Positions 1 to 7,916 of a stretch of DNA of 48,909 bases are shown here, piece by piece; the first letter of the stretch is position 1; each line of letters opens with the position of its first letter. Position numbers and translations under genes: made by a program. Source of the stretch: an uncultured Barnesiella sp. (GTDB lineage: Bacteria; Bacteroidota; Bacteroidia; Bacteroidales; Barnesiellaceae). The DNA is taken from assembly GCA_944320995.1 (NCBI GenBank), contig CALUJQ010000021.1, positions 1 to 48,909 on the forward strand, written 5' to 3'. Below the pieces are notes generated by a model. It saw only the letters and a list, made by a program, of their open reading frames with translations. It was not told the DNA's origin and did not search any database.

Positions 1-55
1 GACGAACAATGCCGATCTCTCCTAACTCTCAACATATTACTTTATTCCCCATTTA

Positions 56-88
56 TTGCCATAGTTTCGCGAATTCTAATTATTTTTG
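56..88 (+). promoter_or_regulatory. Candidate promoter of the first nucleotidyltransferase gene
   Basis: TATTTTTG at 81-88 matches the Bacteroidetes -7 consensus TAnnTTTG. A TTG at 56-58 lies 22 bases upstream, slightly longer than the usual 19-21. The start codon follows about 35 bases downstream. Confidence 0.5.
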
Positions 89-123
89 CAACTCATGGAA
101 AACTAAAAAAACAAGTAATTACT

Positions 124-1023
124 ATGAAACCAACTCTTTTTGTATTGGCTGCCGGTATGGGTAGCCGTTATGGGGGCTTGAAACAACTCGACGGCCTCGG
201 TCCCAATGGTGAAACCATTATGGATTATTCGATTTTCGATGCTTTGCGAGGCGGATTCGGCAAAGTCGTTTTTGTAATCCGTAAAGATTTTGAACAGGAT
301 TTCAGAGATAAGATTCTCTCTAAATATGAAGGCCATATCCCTTGTGAACTGGTATTCCAATCTATCAATGATCTGCCCGAAGGGTTCACTTGTCCTGAGG
401 GCCGTACCAAGCCGTGGGGAACCAATCACGCCGTATTGATGGGTAAAGATGTTATTAAAGAACCCTTTGCCGTAATCAATGCCGATGACTTCTATGGGCG
501 TGAAAGTTTTGCCATATTGGCCGACTATCTGAAAAACTTGGAAGGCAAAGAGAACGACTATTGCATGGTAGGATACCGTGTAGGCAACACTTTGTCCGAG
601 AGTGGTTCGGTAGCCCGCGGTGTGTGCGAGACCAATGCCGCCAAACATTTGACATCGGTTGTGGAGCGTACACAAATAGAGCGACGCGACGGCAAAGTCA
701 TGTTCAAAGAGGGTGAGACATGGACCGCTATCGACGATAACGCTCCGGTTTCGATGAACATGTGGGGGTTCACTCCCGATTATTTCAAATATTCCGAAGA
801 TTATTTCGTACAATTCCTGAAAGACAATGCCTCCAACATTAAGGCCGAGTTCTTTATCCCGCTGTTGGTAAATGATCTTATCCAATCGGGTAAAGCTACC
901 GTAACCGTACTCGATACGCCGTCGAAATGGTTTGGTGTGACCTATGCCGCCGACCGTCAGTCGGTAGTCGATAAAATCAATGCCTTGGTTGCTGCCGGCG
1001 AATACCCCGAAAAATTGTTCTAA
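124..1023 (+). CDS. Sugar-phosphate nucleotidyltransferase family protein
   Basis: This 299-aa protein is predicted to join a nucleoside triphosphate to a sugar 1-phosphate. The first 25 residues carry the signature LAAGMGSRYGGLKQ, the phosphate-binding loop of the NTP_transferase (GT-A-like) fold. INADDFYGRE near residue 120 fits the metal-binding Asp region. There is no signal peptide, so it is cytoplasmic. It has its own promoter and is followed by about 235 bases before the next start, so it seems monocistronic. The sugar and nucleotide cannot be read from sequence. A NahK-like sugar kinase at 45.3-46.3 kb could supply a sugar 1-phosphate, but nothing here links the two directly. Confidence 0.85.
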   Translation: MKPTLFVLAAGMGSRYGGLKQLDGLGPNGETIMDYSIFDALRGGFGKVVFVIRKDFEQDFRDKILSKYEGHIPCELVFQSINDLPEGFTCPEGRTKPWGTNHAVLMGKDVIKEPFAVINADDFYGRESFAILADYLKNLEGKENDYCMVGYRVGNTLSESGSVARGVCETNAAKHLTSVVERTQIERRDGKVMFKEGETWTAIDDNAPVSMNMWGFTPDYFKYSEDYFVQFLKDNASNIKAEFFIPLLVNDLIQSGKATVTVLDTPSKWFGVTYAADRQSVVDKINALVAAGEYPEKLF

Positions 1024-1195
1024 CCGATACCTCTTTTAGGTTCGCATAAAACAGGTGCGTGGCCATCTATTTCAATAGATAGCCGCGCATCTCTTTTTCC
1101 ATCGTTTCCCACCGCCCTCGGGAAAGAAGATTGATTGTAAAAATCTGTCTTTGTGAGGATATAAAGAAAAACCTCTCGTTGCAATCCTTAATGGT

Positions 1196-1227
1196 CTTGT
1201 TTCTCCCCGGGGATTGCATTATCTTTG
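1196..1227 (+). promoter_or_regulatory. Bacteroidetes-type promoter for the MATE exporter gene
   Basis: CTTG at 1196-1199, 20 bases, then TATCTTTG at 1220-1227. It lies inside a longer upstream open frame, which supports the ATG at 1260 rather than an earlier start. Confidence 0.65.
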
Positions 1228-1259
1228 CGCACTGTTTCGTTAAATCCGAGATAATAGAT

Positions 1260-2621
1260 ATGAATACGGTACCGTTGATTCCATACCGACAGCAAGTCGT
1301 TTCATTACTTCGATTGGGTATGCCCATTGTCGTGGGGCAGTTGGGAATGATTATTTTGGGATTGGCCGATACGATCATGATCGGGCATCACAGTACCGAG
1401 GAGTTGGCTGCTGCCGGGTTTGTCAACAATGTCTTCAATTTGGCTATTATTTTTGCGACGGGTTTTTCTTATGGGCTCACCCCTTTGATAGGCATGTTGC
1501 AAGGCAACGGAAACACACGAGGGATAGGCCGGGTCTTTCGCAATGCGCTGGCGGCCAATGCCGTTATTGGCGTTTTACTGACGGCTGTCATGTATGTCGT
1601 TTATTGTTTTGTCGATAAGATGGGACAACCCGAGGAACTGTTGCCTCACATACGTCCCTATTTCGTTTTACAACTGGTATCTTTATTGTTTATCATGTTA
1701 TTCAACGCATTTCGCCAATTTGCCGAAGGATTGACCGATACCCGTACTCCCATGTGGATATTGTTGGGAGGCAATGCGTTGAATATTTTGGGAAACTATC
1801 TGTTGATTTACGGAAGTTTAGGCTTCCCCGAATGGGGGTTGTTCGGAGCCGGAGTCAGTACGCTGGTTTCGCGGATTGTCATGTTGCTGGTTTTTGTAGC
1901 AATTGTTGCTTGCACCCGGCGGTATAGGATATACCGCGATGCACTTATACATTCCCGATTGAACCGGAACGACTTTGTCCAACTCAACGCATTGGGGTGG
2001 CCCATAGCTTTGCAGATGGGTATGGAAACCGCCGCATTTTCGTTGAGTGCCATTATGGTAGGGTGGTTGGGAAGTGTCTCGTTGGCGGCACACCAAATTA
2101 TGATTTCGGTAAGCACCATCGGTTTCATGGTCTATTATGGTATGGGTGCGGCATTGGCGGTGCAAGTAAGTCATTTTATGGGGCGGCACGATTTCTCCAA
2201 TTTGCGTCGGGCGGTTCATGCCGGTATAGGTATTATGATGATACTTGCCGTTTTGGCCAGTCTCTTCTTTTATTTGGCGCGCACTCCCATTACGTATAGC
2301 TTTACCGACGACCCGGAGGTGATGGCTATGGTAGCCGTATTGATATATTCATTGATTGTATATCAGTTTGGCGATGCCTTGCAAATAACCTATGCCAATG
2401 CCCTGCGGGGAACGGCCGATGTCAAGCCGATGATGTGGATTGCATTTATTGCTTATTTCGTCATAGCCTTGCCGGTGGGTTATCTGTGCGGGTTCACATG
2501 GGGCGGCGGAGTCGTGGGGGTATGGGTCGCATTTCCTGCGGGATTGTTTTCGGCCGGAATCCTCTTTGGACTGCGATTCCGTTATCGGTTGCGAATGTTG
2601 ATAAAAAAGGCTCATGCATGA
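1260..2621 (+). CDS. MATE family efflux transporter
   Basis: A 453-aa inner-membrane protein of the multidrug and toxic compound extrusion family. These export drugs or metabolites in exchange for Na+ or H+. It shows about twelve hydrophobic segments and the typical N-terminal stretch LRLGMPIVVGQLGMIILGLA followed by DTIMIGHHS. A related pattern (GWPIALQMGMETAAFSLSAI) recurs in the second half, as expected for two six-helix repeats. The open frame reaches back to 1131, but a TAnnTTTG promoter at 1220 lies in that extension, so the start at 1260 was chosen. Its stop overlaps the start of the next gene (ATGA at 2618-2621), which suggests translational coupling. The substrate is unknown. Confidence 0.9.
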   Translation: MNTVPLIPYRQQVVSLLRLGMPIVVGQLGMIILGLADTIMIGHHSTEELAAAGFVNNVFNLAIIFATGFSYGLTPLIGMLQGNGNTRGIGRVFRNALAANAVIGVLLTAVMYVVYCFVDKMGQPEELLPHIRPYFVLQLVSLLFIMLFNAFRQFAEGLTDTRTPMWILLGGNALNILGNYLLIYGSLGFPEWGLFGAGVSTLVSRIVMLLVFVAIVACTRRYRIYRDALIHSRLNRNDFVQLNALGWPIALQMGMETAAFSLSAIMVGWLGSVSLAAHQIMISVSTIGFMVYYGMGAALAVQVSHFMGRHDFSNLRRAVHAGIGIMMILAVLASLFFYLARTPITYSFTDDPEVMAMVAVLIYSLIVYQFGDALQITYANALRGTADVKPMMWIAFIAYFVIALPVGYLCGFTWGGGVVGVWVAFPAGLFSAGILFGLRFRYRLRMLIKKAHA

Positions 2622-3268
2622 AATCCATTTCCGAGAAAGAATATTTGCAGCGACTTATTGCCGAAGGAGAGCATCAACAGCAGGATTTCAAATTCGAGAT
2701 TTCCGATGCCCGCAAAATCGCTCGTTCGCTGTCGGCATTCTCCAATACCGATGGTGGTCGATTGTTGATCGGTGTGAAGGATAATGGTCGCATTGCCGGG
2801 GTGCGCTCGGAAGAGGAGGTTTACATGATCGAGGCGGCTGCCACACTATACTGCTCTCCGCCTGTCGAGATTACCATGCAGACTTATACCGTGGAGGGAA
2901 AGACCATACTTGTCGCCGAAATCCCGAAAGCCGTTCAAAAACCAATTCAGGCACAAGTCGAACCCGATAAATACATGGCTTATGTGCGCGTCGCCGATGA
3001 GAACATATTGGCCACTCCTGTCCATTTAGCCGTGTGGCGACAGAAGAACAGCCCTCGGGGCTCTCTGGTGAAATATACCGACCGGGAACAGCTTTTACTC
3101 GATTATCTCTCTGCTCACCAAGAGATAACCGTGAGCAGGTACAGCCGTTTGGCCCATATCTCCTATCGGTCGGCCGTTGAACACATAGCCCGCTTCGTAC
3201 GGTTCGGACTTCTCGACATCTGTTTCGAGCATCACCGATTTTGTTATCGGTTACGGCAGGGAGAATAG
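2618..3268 (+). CDS. AlbA_2 (Schlafen-type) domain putative DNA-binding protein
   Basis: A 216-aa protein with an N-terminal AlbA_2 domain. This was formerly called the divergent AAA-4 domain and is also found in Schlafen proteins. The recognisable stretch is EGEHQQQDFKFEISDARKIA, then RSLSAFSNTDGGRLLIGVKDNG, then VRVADENILATP, covering about residues 15-145. The last 70 residues read like a winged-helix (LLDYLSAHQEITVSRYSRLA and a following recognition segment). AlbA_2 proteins of this size are common in Bacteroidales and usually annotated as putative transcriptional regulators or DNA binders. The start was chosen because it overlaps the stop of the MATE gene by four bases. A link to exporter control is inference only. 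Confidence 0.8.
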   Translation: MKSISEKEYLQRLIAEGEHQQQDFKFEISDARKIARSLSAFSNTDGGRLLIGVKDNGRIAGVRSEEEVYMIEAAATLYCSPPVEITMQTYTVEGKTILVAEIPKAVQKPIQAQVEPDKYMAYVRVADENILATPVHLAVWRQKNSPRGSLVKYTDREQLLLDYLSAHQEITVSRYSRLAHISYRSAVEHIARFVRFGLLDICFEHHRFCYRLRQGE

Positions 3269-3398
3269 CTTTGTCGCCTGTGCGCGATAAACACCTCTTA
3301 TACCTCAATAAGGAGATCTCCTAAGCGATTTTACCGAAGAAAGAGAGTCCAATTTATAAATAGGAGAATACTTTTTCGATATATACAGGATAGTTTTT

Positions 3399-3406
3399 TA
3401 TCTTTG
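3399..3406 (+). promoter_or_regulatory. -7 element of the rpe promoter
   Basis: TATCTTTG at 3399-3406, 27 bases upstream of the rpe start. The -33 side is only a T-rich stretch around 3372-3376, so that half is weak. Confidence 0.55.
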
Positions 3407-3433
3407 TAGAAACGAACATAAAAAGAATCGTAT

Positions 3434-4084
3434 ATGGGTGTAATTATTTCTCCGTCGTTGTTGTCGGCCGATTTCGGGAACCTGAACAGCGAGATAGATA
3501 TGATAAACGAGAGTGCGGCTGATTGGCTGCATATCGATGTGATGGACGGTGTGTTTGTGCCGAATATTTCATTCGGGTTTCCCGTGTTGGAGTTTGTAAA
3601 TCGCCGTTGCAAGAAGCCGCTTGATGTGCATCTGATGATTGTCGAGCCGCAAAAATTCATACCCGAGGTGAAACGGGTCGGTGGAGCCATTATGACTGTG
3701 CATTATGAGGCTTGCACCCATTTGCATCGAGTCGTTCAGCAGATACATGCCGCCGGCATGAAAGCCGGGGTATCCCTGAATCCCCATACTCCGGTCTCTT
3801 TGTTGGAAGATATTATCGAAGATGTCGATTTGGTCCTGCTCATGTCGGTCAATCCCGGCTTTGGGGGGCAAAAGTTTATTCCCCGTATATTGGATAAGGT
3901 GAGGATTCTGAAAGAGATGATAGCCCGTCGAAATTCACAGGCGGTTATCGAGATAGACGGGGGGGTGAATTTGGAAACAGGTCGCCAGTTGGTCGATGCC
4001 GGTGCCGATGCTCTTGTGGCCGGGAGTTTTGTTTTTCATGCCGAGAATCCGGCAGAGACTATTGCCCGGTTGAAGCAGTTGTAG
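3434..4084 (+). CDS. rpe: Ribulose-phosphate 3-epimerase
   Basis: Interconverts D-ribulose 5-phosphate and D-xylulose 5-phosphate in the pentose phosphate pathway, in the cytoplasm. The 216-aa length is normal. The TIM-barrel hallmarks are all visible: ISPSLLSADFGNL at the start, WLHIDVMDGVFVPNISFG with the metal-binding His and catalytic Asp, PLDVHLMI, the loop VLLMSVNPGFGGQKF, and EIDGGVNLE with the second catalytic Asp. The phosphate-binding GADALVAGSFVF follows near the C-terminus. It has its own promoter and ends in a strong hairpin terminator, so it is monocistronic. Confidence 0.97.
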   Translation: MGVIISPSLLSADFGNLNSEIDMINESAADWLHIDVMDGVFVPNISFGFPVLEFVNRRCKKPLDVHLMIVEPQKFIPEVKRVGGAIMTVHYEACTHLHRVVQQIHAAGMKAGVSLNPHTPVSLLEDIIEDVDLVLLMSVNPGFGGQKFIPRILDKVRILKEMIARRNSQAVIEIDGGVNLETGRQLVDAGADALVAGSFVFHAENPAETIARLKQL

Positions 4085-4105
4085 AAAAAGAGTCAAGAGG
4101 AAACA

Positions 4106-4151
4106 AAAATCCCGAGAAGGCCTTTCTTTGAATAGGCTTTCCCGGGATTTT
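4106..4151. terminator. Bidirectional terminator between rpe and the dedA-like gene
   Basis: An 18-bp inverted repeat (AAAATCCCG at 4106 pairing with CGGGATTTT ending at 4151) with one mismatch and one wobble, a 10-base loop and T-rich flanks on both strands. It sits between two convergent genes. Confidence 0.85.
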
Positions 4152-4217
4152 GTATGTTTAATGCGATTGAGTACCTCTTCTTCGGGATATTGTTCCCACA
4201 GTCGATATTTCTATTTT

Positions 4218-4227
4218 CCCCCCCCCC
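4218..4227. repeat. Ten-base poly-C tract between convergent genes
   Basis: Ten consecutive C at 4218-4227, just downstream of the dedA-like stop. Such tracts can slip during replication. Here it lies in a shared 3' region, so no gene is obviously switched by it. Confidence 0.7.
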
Positions 4228-4248
4228 TCCTTGTGTGGAAGTGGAGTC

Positions 4249-4878
4249 TTATTTCGGTTTCTTCATGCCTTTGTAGATGAGGAATCCTACGATGAACACG
4301 CAGATGGCGATGAGTACATAGAGGATCTCGTGGCTATACATCTGTACCTTGGCAATGAGCTGGTCTTCAGGAATAACGGCGTGGAATCCGTATCCGATGG
4401 TGGCCAACACGATATTCCAGCACATGGCTCCCAATGTGGTGAAGAGAATGAACTTCGAGAATTTCATACGTGCCAAACCTGCGGGTATGGAGATGAGTTG
4501 GCGTACAGCCGGGATAAGACGGCCGATAAGGGTCGATATGCTGCCATGTTTGTCGAAATAACGTTCGGCAGTTTCTACTTTTCCTTGGTCAAGCAAGCAC
4601 ATGTGCCCGATGCGGCTGTTGGCAAATTTATAAACGAGCGGGCGTCCTATCCAACGGGCCAGATAATAGTTGATGATGGCTCCTATGTCGGCGCCAAGCG
4701 TACCGAAGAGGACAACCAGATACATATTCAGTTCGCCATAAGCGGCTTTGTAGGCGGCAGGAATGATGACAATCTCAGAGGGGAAAGGGATAAACGAACT
4801 TTCGATCATCATGAGAAACGTGATGGTCCAATAATTCAAATTATCGAGACACCACTGTATAAAAGATAATGATTCCAT
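4249..4878 (-). CDS. DedA family membrane protein
   Basis: A 209-aa inner-membrane protein of the DedA (SNARE-associated, VTT) family. Some members are undecaprenyl-phosphate or phospholipid transporters or scramblases. The family signatures are present: ESSFIPFPSEIVIIPAAYKA near residue 27 with the conserved acidic and proline residues, RWIGRPLVYKF near residue 75, and GRLIPAVRQLISIPAGLA near residue 118 with the re-entrant G-R-x-x-P-x-x-R pattern. Several hydrophobic segments follow. It is transcribed alone, convergent with rpe. A possible -7 element TACTTTTG lies at 4908-4915 on this strand. Which lipid it moves cannot be told from the sequence. Confidence 0.9.
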   Translation of the reverse strand: MESLSFIQWCLDNLNYWTITFLMMIESSFIPFPSEIVIIPAAYKAAYGELNMYLVVLFGTLGADIGAIINYYLARWIGRPLVYKFANSRIGHMCLLDQGKVETAERYFDKHGSISTLIGRLIPAVRQLISIPAGLARMKFSKFILFTTLGAMCWNIVLATIGYGFHAVIPEDQLIAKVQMYSHEILYVLIAICVFIVGFLIYKGMKKPK

Positions 4879-4963
4879 AAAAAAGGAGTTAAGAACAATT
4901 GCGGATGCAAAAGTAATATATTCGTGTTACAATATTAAATTTTCGTGAAAATGTAATAGAATT

Positions 4964-5554
4964 TTAATATTCCCGATAATAAGGGTCTTGAAAGATTGTA
5001 CGGTATATCTCGGCTTTTTGGGGTAATGGCTTGGGATAGGCGCGCGACGAGGACGGCATGCGGTAGAGCCTGAGCGGACGATTTTGGTAAACGAAATCGA
5101 CATATCGGCCAATGGCAGGAGCTTCGACCCCGATGATAGACAGCAATGTGTCGGTCGCTTTTTGGCCGGTGGTGACCAATATGCGGCAATGGGGTATCTG
5201 GCCGAGCATCCAACCGAGGTCGCACGGCTCGACTACTTCGAGCGTCAAATCCGAGGCATTCCCGTTCAACCGCTTGGCTACGGCCACGGTATCGCTTACG
5301 GCAATGCCTTTTTCCCTCAGGAAAGATATGAGGGTTCCTTTGCGGAATCGTTTTTGCGTGGCATCGACAAAATAGTCTCTGTCGTTAAAAAAGATAAGCC
5401 CGAAGATACGCCACATGTCATTGGAATAGTTGGGATAGAAAAAGTCCATCGACCAGCGTTTGCGCGGTGGTGGGAAACTGCCCAGCAGGAGCATACGGGC
5501 GTTGGACGGAAGGAAAGGTGTCAAGGGGTGAGCCTCGGTCGGTAGAAATTCCAT
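4964..5554 (-). CDS. Uracil-DNA glycosylase family protein (Mug/TDG-like)
   Basis: A 196-aa cytoplasmic protein of the uracil-DNA glycosylase superfamily, which removes uracil or mismatched bases from DNA as the first step of base excision repair. The first motif is in MLLLGSFPPPRKRWSMDFFY near residue 20. The C-terminal motif region is YRMPSSSRAYPKPLPQKAEI, corresponding to the minor-groove loop of the family. The middle contains VTTGQKATDTLL. The start at 5554 was chosen because it follows the previous gene's stop by about 19 bases and gives a clean N-terminus. A longer frame to 5662 would overlap that gene. It is second in a two-gene operon. Specificity (uracil, G:U or G:T) is unknown. Confidence 0.8.
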   Translation of the reverse strand: MEFLPTEAHPLTPFLPSNARMLLLGSFPPPRKRWSMDFFYPNYSNDMWRIFGLIFFNDRDYFVDATQKRFRKGTLISFLREKGIAVSDTVAVAKRLNGNASDLTLEVVEPCDLGWMLGQIPHCRILVTTGQKATDTLLSIIGVEAPAIGRYVDFVYQNRPLRLYRMPSSSRAYPKPLPQKAEIYRTIFQDPYYREY

Positions 5555-5573
5555 TTCGGTGGCGGTTGAACGG

Positions 5574-5930
5574 TTAGAGAGACGAGTCGCCCAGTTCCAT
5601 ATCGATTTTCCAGAAAATGTTTTCCGCAGCGTCGAAGCGGTAATTGCCGCTCGGCAAGGCATCGGTGGCGAAACTCTCTTTGTCGGGCAGATCGGCTTCG
5701 CTTTCGAGCAGGTAGAACTCGTCGTCGGGAGAGGCCTCCTCTACCGTCGCCGAGTATCCCTCGGGAACTTCAAACGTTTCGCCGTCGGCAACTTCGATCA
5801 ATTGTCGGTCGTATCCTTGTTGAAACATAATGTCATAGGCATCGAAATCTTCGTATTCGCCGTAGCCCATCTCGTCCCTGATTGCATCGAACTCGGGAGT
5901 AAGAGATAATAAAATTGTATCCATCGACAT
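5574..5930 (-). CDS. Small acidic protein of unknown function
   Basis: I do not recognise this 118-aa protein. It is strongly acidic, has no signal peptide or membrane segment, and its centre contains YGEYEDFDAYDIMFQQGYD and FEVPEGYSATVEE. The end (NYRFDAAENIFWKIDMEL) may form a small beta domain. Two ATG codons six bases apart (5930 and 5924) are possible. The open frame extends to 5951, but that codon lies inside the -7 promoter element and cannot be used. It is first in an operon with the glycosylase-family gene. Confidence 0.75.
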   Translation of the reverse strand: MSMDTILLSLTPEFDAIRDEMGYGEYEDFDAYDIMFQQGYDRQLIEVADGETFEVPEGYSATVEEASPDDEFYLLESEADLPDKESFATDALPSGNYRFDAAENIFWKIDMELGDSSL

Positions 5931-5948
5931 TGTCTGTTTGGTCGGTGG

Positions 5949-5978
5949 CAAAGGTACTTATTTTTATGATTGATTCAA
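5949..5978 (-). promoter_or_regulatory. Promoter of the acidic-protein / glycosylase operon
   Basis: On the minus strand TTG (5976-5978), 19 bases, then TACCTTTG (5949-5956). This is a near-consensus Bacteroidetes promoter, about 20 bases ahead of the chosen start. Confidence 0.7.
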
Positions 5979-6035
5979 CAATTCGGTAGGGCTGTTGTTG
6001 TAAATGACGATGAAACTTTTAAATCCAAAGAGAAT

Positions 6036-7358
6036 ATGAAAAAATTATTGATTCCTTGTGCCTGCATTCTCGTCGTTGTTTCCTCTCCGGCTTTTGCCAC
6101 GGAGAAGGCCGCCGAGCAGGCTTCCGTGTCGAATGAGGCGCTTGGTCAAGTTCCGCCTATGGCCGTTGAGCGTTCGTTCTTTTTGTGGAGCGAATCTTCG
6201 ACTAACGATGAACTGTTGGGCATGTTTTATGATACCCGTTACATTCATTTCCAAGATCCCCGGGCTCCCCGTTTTTTGTGGTTCGACCGTGAGGGTAGAG
6301 CCGCGTTGGGTATCGGCGGGTATGTAAAGGCGACCGCCTCATATGATTTTGACGGAGCGTTGCCCGATAAAGATTTTGTTACCTATGATATTCCGGTACC
6401 CGGCAATCCGGCAGAACGTAACCAGTATCAAATGGACGCATCGACTACTCGTTTGTTTTTGAAATTGGTCGGCGATAATGCGGCATTGGGTAAATATACG
6501 GTGTATGTCGAAGGAGATTTCCGTGGAGGAGACCATGCCGGATTCAGGTTGAATCAGGCCTATGTAAATGCCCGTGGATTCTTGGTAGGACAGGCATGGA
6601 GTACTTTTGTCGATCCGGCCGCTGCACCTCCGACCATCGATTATGAAGGGCCTAATGGTATGACATGCGTCCGTAATGTGATGGCGCGTTATACGCTCGA
6701 TTTAAGTTCTCATTGGCAAATGGCGATGGCGGTTGAATCGCCCTCGGTTACTTATACGTTGGACGAGGGTTATAATACGGCAATCCGCCAGCGTATGTCC
6801 GATATACCTTTTTACCTGCAATATGCATGGAATGGGGGGAATAGCCATATCCGAGCTTCGGGTTTGCTTCGCGGTCTTTCCTATCGGGATCTTGTAACGT
6901 CTCGCAACAAGTCGGAACTCGGGTGGGCCGTCCAACTCTCGGGCCTGGCCAACATTACCCCTAAAATGACTCTTTTCTATCAAGGGGTTTATGGCTACGG
7001 ATATGGAGAATATCTGAACGGATTGGGTGGAGAAGGCTTCGATTTGATTCCCGATCCCGATAATCAAGGGAGACTCTACGCCCCCGAAACATTGGGGTAT
7101 GTTGCCGGTCTGCGCTATGCTTTTTCGCCTAAATTTTTTATGTCGTCATCGTATAGCCAATGCCGGGTATATGGGAAAACCGGTGCTCTCCCCGAGAATG
7201 CTTACCGATATGCCCAATATATCGTGGGGAATGCTTTCTACAATATTACCCCGGCTTGCAGTGTCGGTCTTGAATATTTGTATGGACGCCGTTCCAATAT
7301 CAATCGGGAAGACGGTCATGCCAATCGTATTAATGCAATGATTCAATATAGTTTTTAA
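6036..7358 (+). CDS. DcaP-like trimeric outer-membrane porin
   Basis: A 440-aa outer-membrane beta-barrel protein resembling the DcaP porin family, which forms trimeric channels for small anionic solutes. A signal peptide covers about the first 22 residues (MKKLLIPCACILVVVSSPAFA). The barrel begins at LGIGGYVKATASYDF, followed by FLKLVGDNAALGKYTVYVEG, then RLNQAYVNARGFLVGQAWST, a DcaP-like strand-turn region. It ends in an aromatic residue (MIQYSF), the usual outer-membrane insertion signal. The frame begins at 5970 but the signal peptide fixes the start at 6036. It is the last gene before the AT-rich export island. The solute is unknown. Confidence 0.85.
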   Translation: MKKLLIPCACILVVVSSPAFATEKAAEQASVSNEALGQVPPMAVERSFFLWSESSTNDELLGMFYDTRYIHFQDPRAPRFLWFDREGRAALGIGGYVKATASYDFDGALPDKDFVTYDIPVPGNPAERNQYQMDASTTRLFLKLVGDNAALGKYTVYVEGDFRGGDHAGFRLNQAYVNARGFLVGQAWSTFVDPAAAPPTIDYEGPNGMTCVRNVMARYTLDLSSHWQMAMAVESPSVTYTLDEGYNTAIRQRMSDIPFYLQYAWNGGNSHIRASGLLRGLSYRDLVTSRNKSELGWAVQLSGLANITPKMTLFYQGVYGYGYGEYLNGLGGEGFDLIPDPDNQGRLYAPETLGYVAGLRYAFSPKFFMSSSYSQCRVYGKTGALPENAYRYAQYIVGNAFYNITPACSVGLEYLYGRRSNINREDGHANRINAMIQYSF

Positions 7359-7598
7359 AAAGTCTATTGCTCCTCCGAGTGGAGGTGGATATATAGTGGG
7401 GCGGTTTCGGAATACTATTTTTTTCGATTCCGTCCTCTTGTTTTTGAAAATAGAGGACAAAAAATAGAGATGTTTTCCTTACTATAAAATTGTATATTTG
7501 TTTTGCTAATATGCTGAAAATCTAAAATCTGTATTGCCGTTGATCGGGCGTTAAAAAGTCTTGAAGAGGCAAATCTTGCGAAATTGTTTTGTGCAAAG

Positions 7599-7634
7599 CT
7601 ATTGCTCTCTATGTAAAAAGCATTATTTTTGCAA
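7599..7634 (+). promoter_or_regulatory. Upstream copy of a duplicated promoter module
   Basis: TTG (7602-7604), 19 bases, TATTTTTG (7624-7631). The 36-base block agrees at 31 positions with the block at 7829-7864. Transcripts starting here would carry a leader of roughly 280 bases before the export lipoprotein gene. Confidence 0.65.
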
Positions 7635-7828
7635 ACTATTGTCGAAATTATGGGGGGTGTAAAAAAAAATAACACCGTTTTTAGAAGATATATATGTTGT
7701 TATTTTTGAGGAAATGTAGTTTCAATAAAAAGGGGTATAAATATTACGGTAGACTTAAAAATATTCATTTATGGATTTATGGGGAAGCATTTTTAAATCA
7801 TAATACAGAGAAAGGTTTTTTATTAAAT

Positions 7829-7864
7829 CTATTGTTCTCTATGCGAAAAGTGTTATTTTTGCAA
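7829..7864 (+). promoter_or_regulatory. Downstream copy of the promoter module, nearest the export genes
   Basis: TTG (7832-7834), 19 bases, TATTTTTG (7854-7861), about 55 bases ahead of the start codon at 7917. It is the likely main promoter of the two-gene export operon. Confidence 0.75.
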
Positions 7865-7916
7865 GGCTTTTTTAAACAGTAGCAAATATTAGAAATATTC
7901 GAAAAAAAAGAATGTA

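Larger units (their letters stand above)
7359..7916. other. 558-bp AT-rich intergenic region upstream of the export genes
   Basis: This gap holds no convincing gene; a 62-codon frame at 7694-7882 has neither a plausible start context nor a recognisable product. It contains a hairpin (GTCCTCT at 7432-7438 with AGAGGAC at 7452-7458), a possible -7 box TATATTTG at 7493-7500, and two copies of a promoter module 230 bases apart. It is visibly richer in A+T than the genes on its left. Confidence 0.7.

Noticed and set aside
7432..7458. Hairpin GTCCTCT/AGAGGAC after the porin gene as a terminator
   Set aside because: It is short, 74 bases from the stop, and followed by A rather than T on the coding strand.
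7599..7864. Invertible promoter of the kind that controls Bacteroides capsules
   Set aside because: The two copies are direct, not inverted, and I see no flanking inverted repeats or nearby invertase gene.
7694..7882. A 62-codon frame in the AT-rich gap before the export genes
   Set aside because: It spans the second promoter copy, has low-complexity AT-driven composition and no recognisable product or start context.
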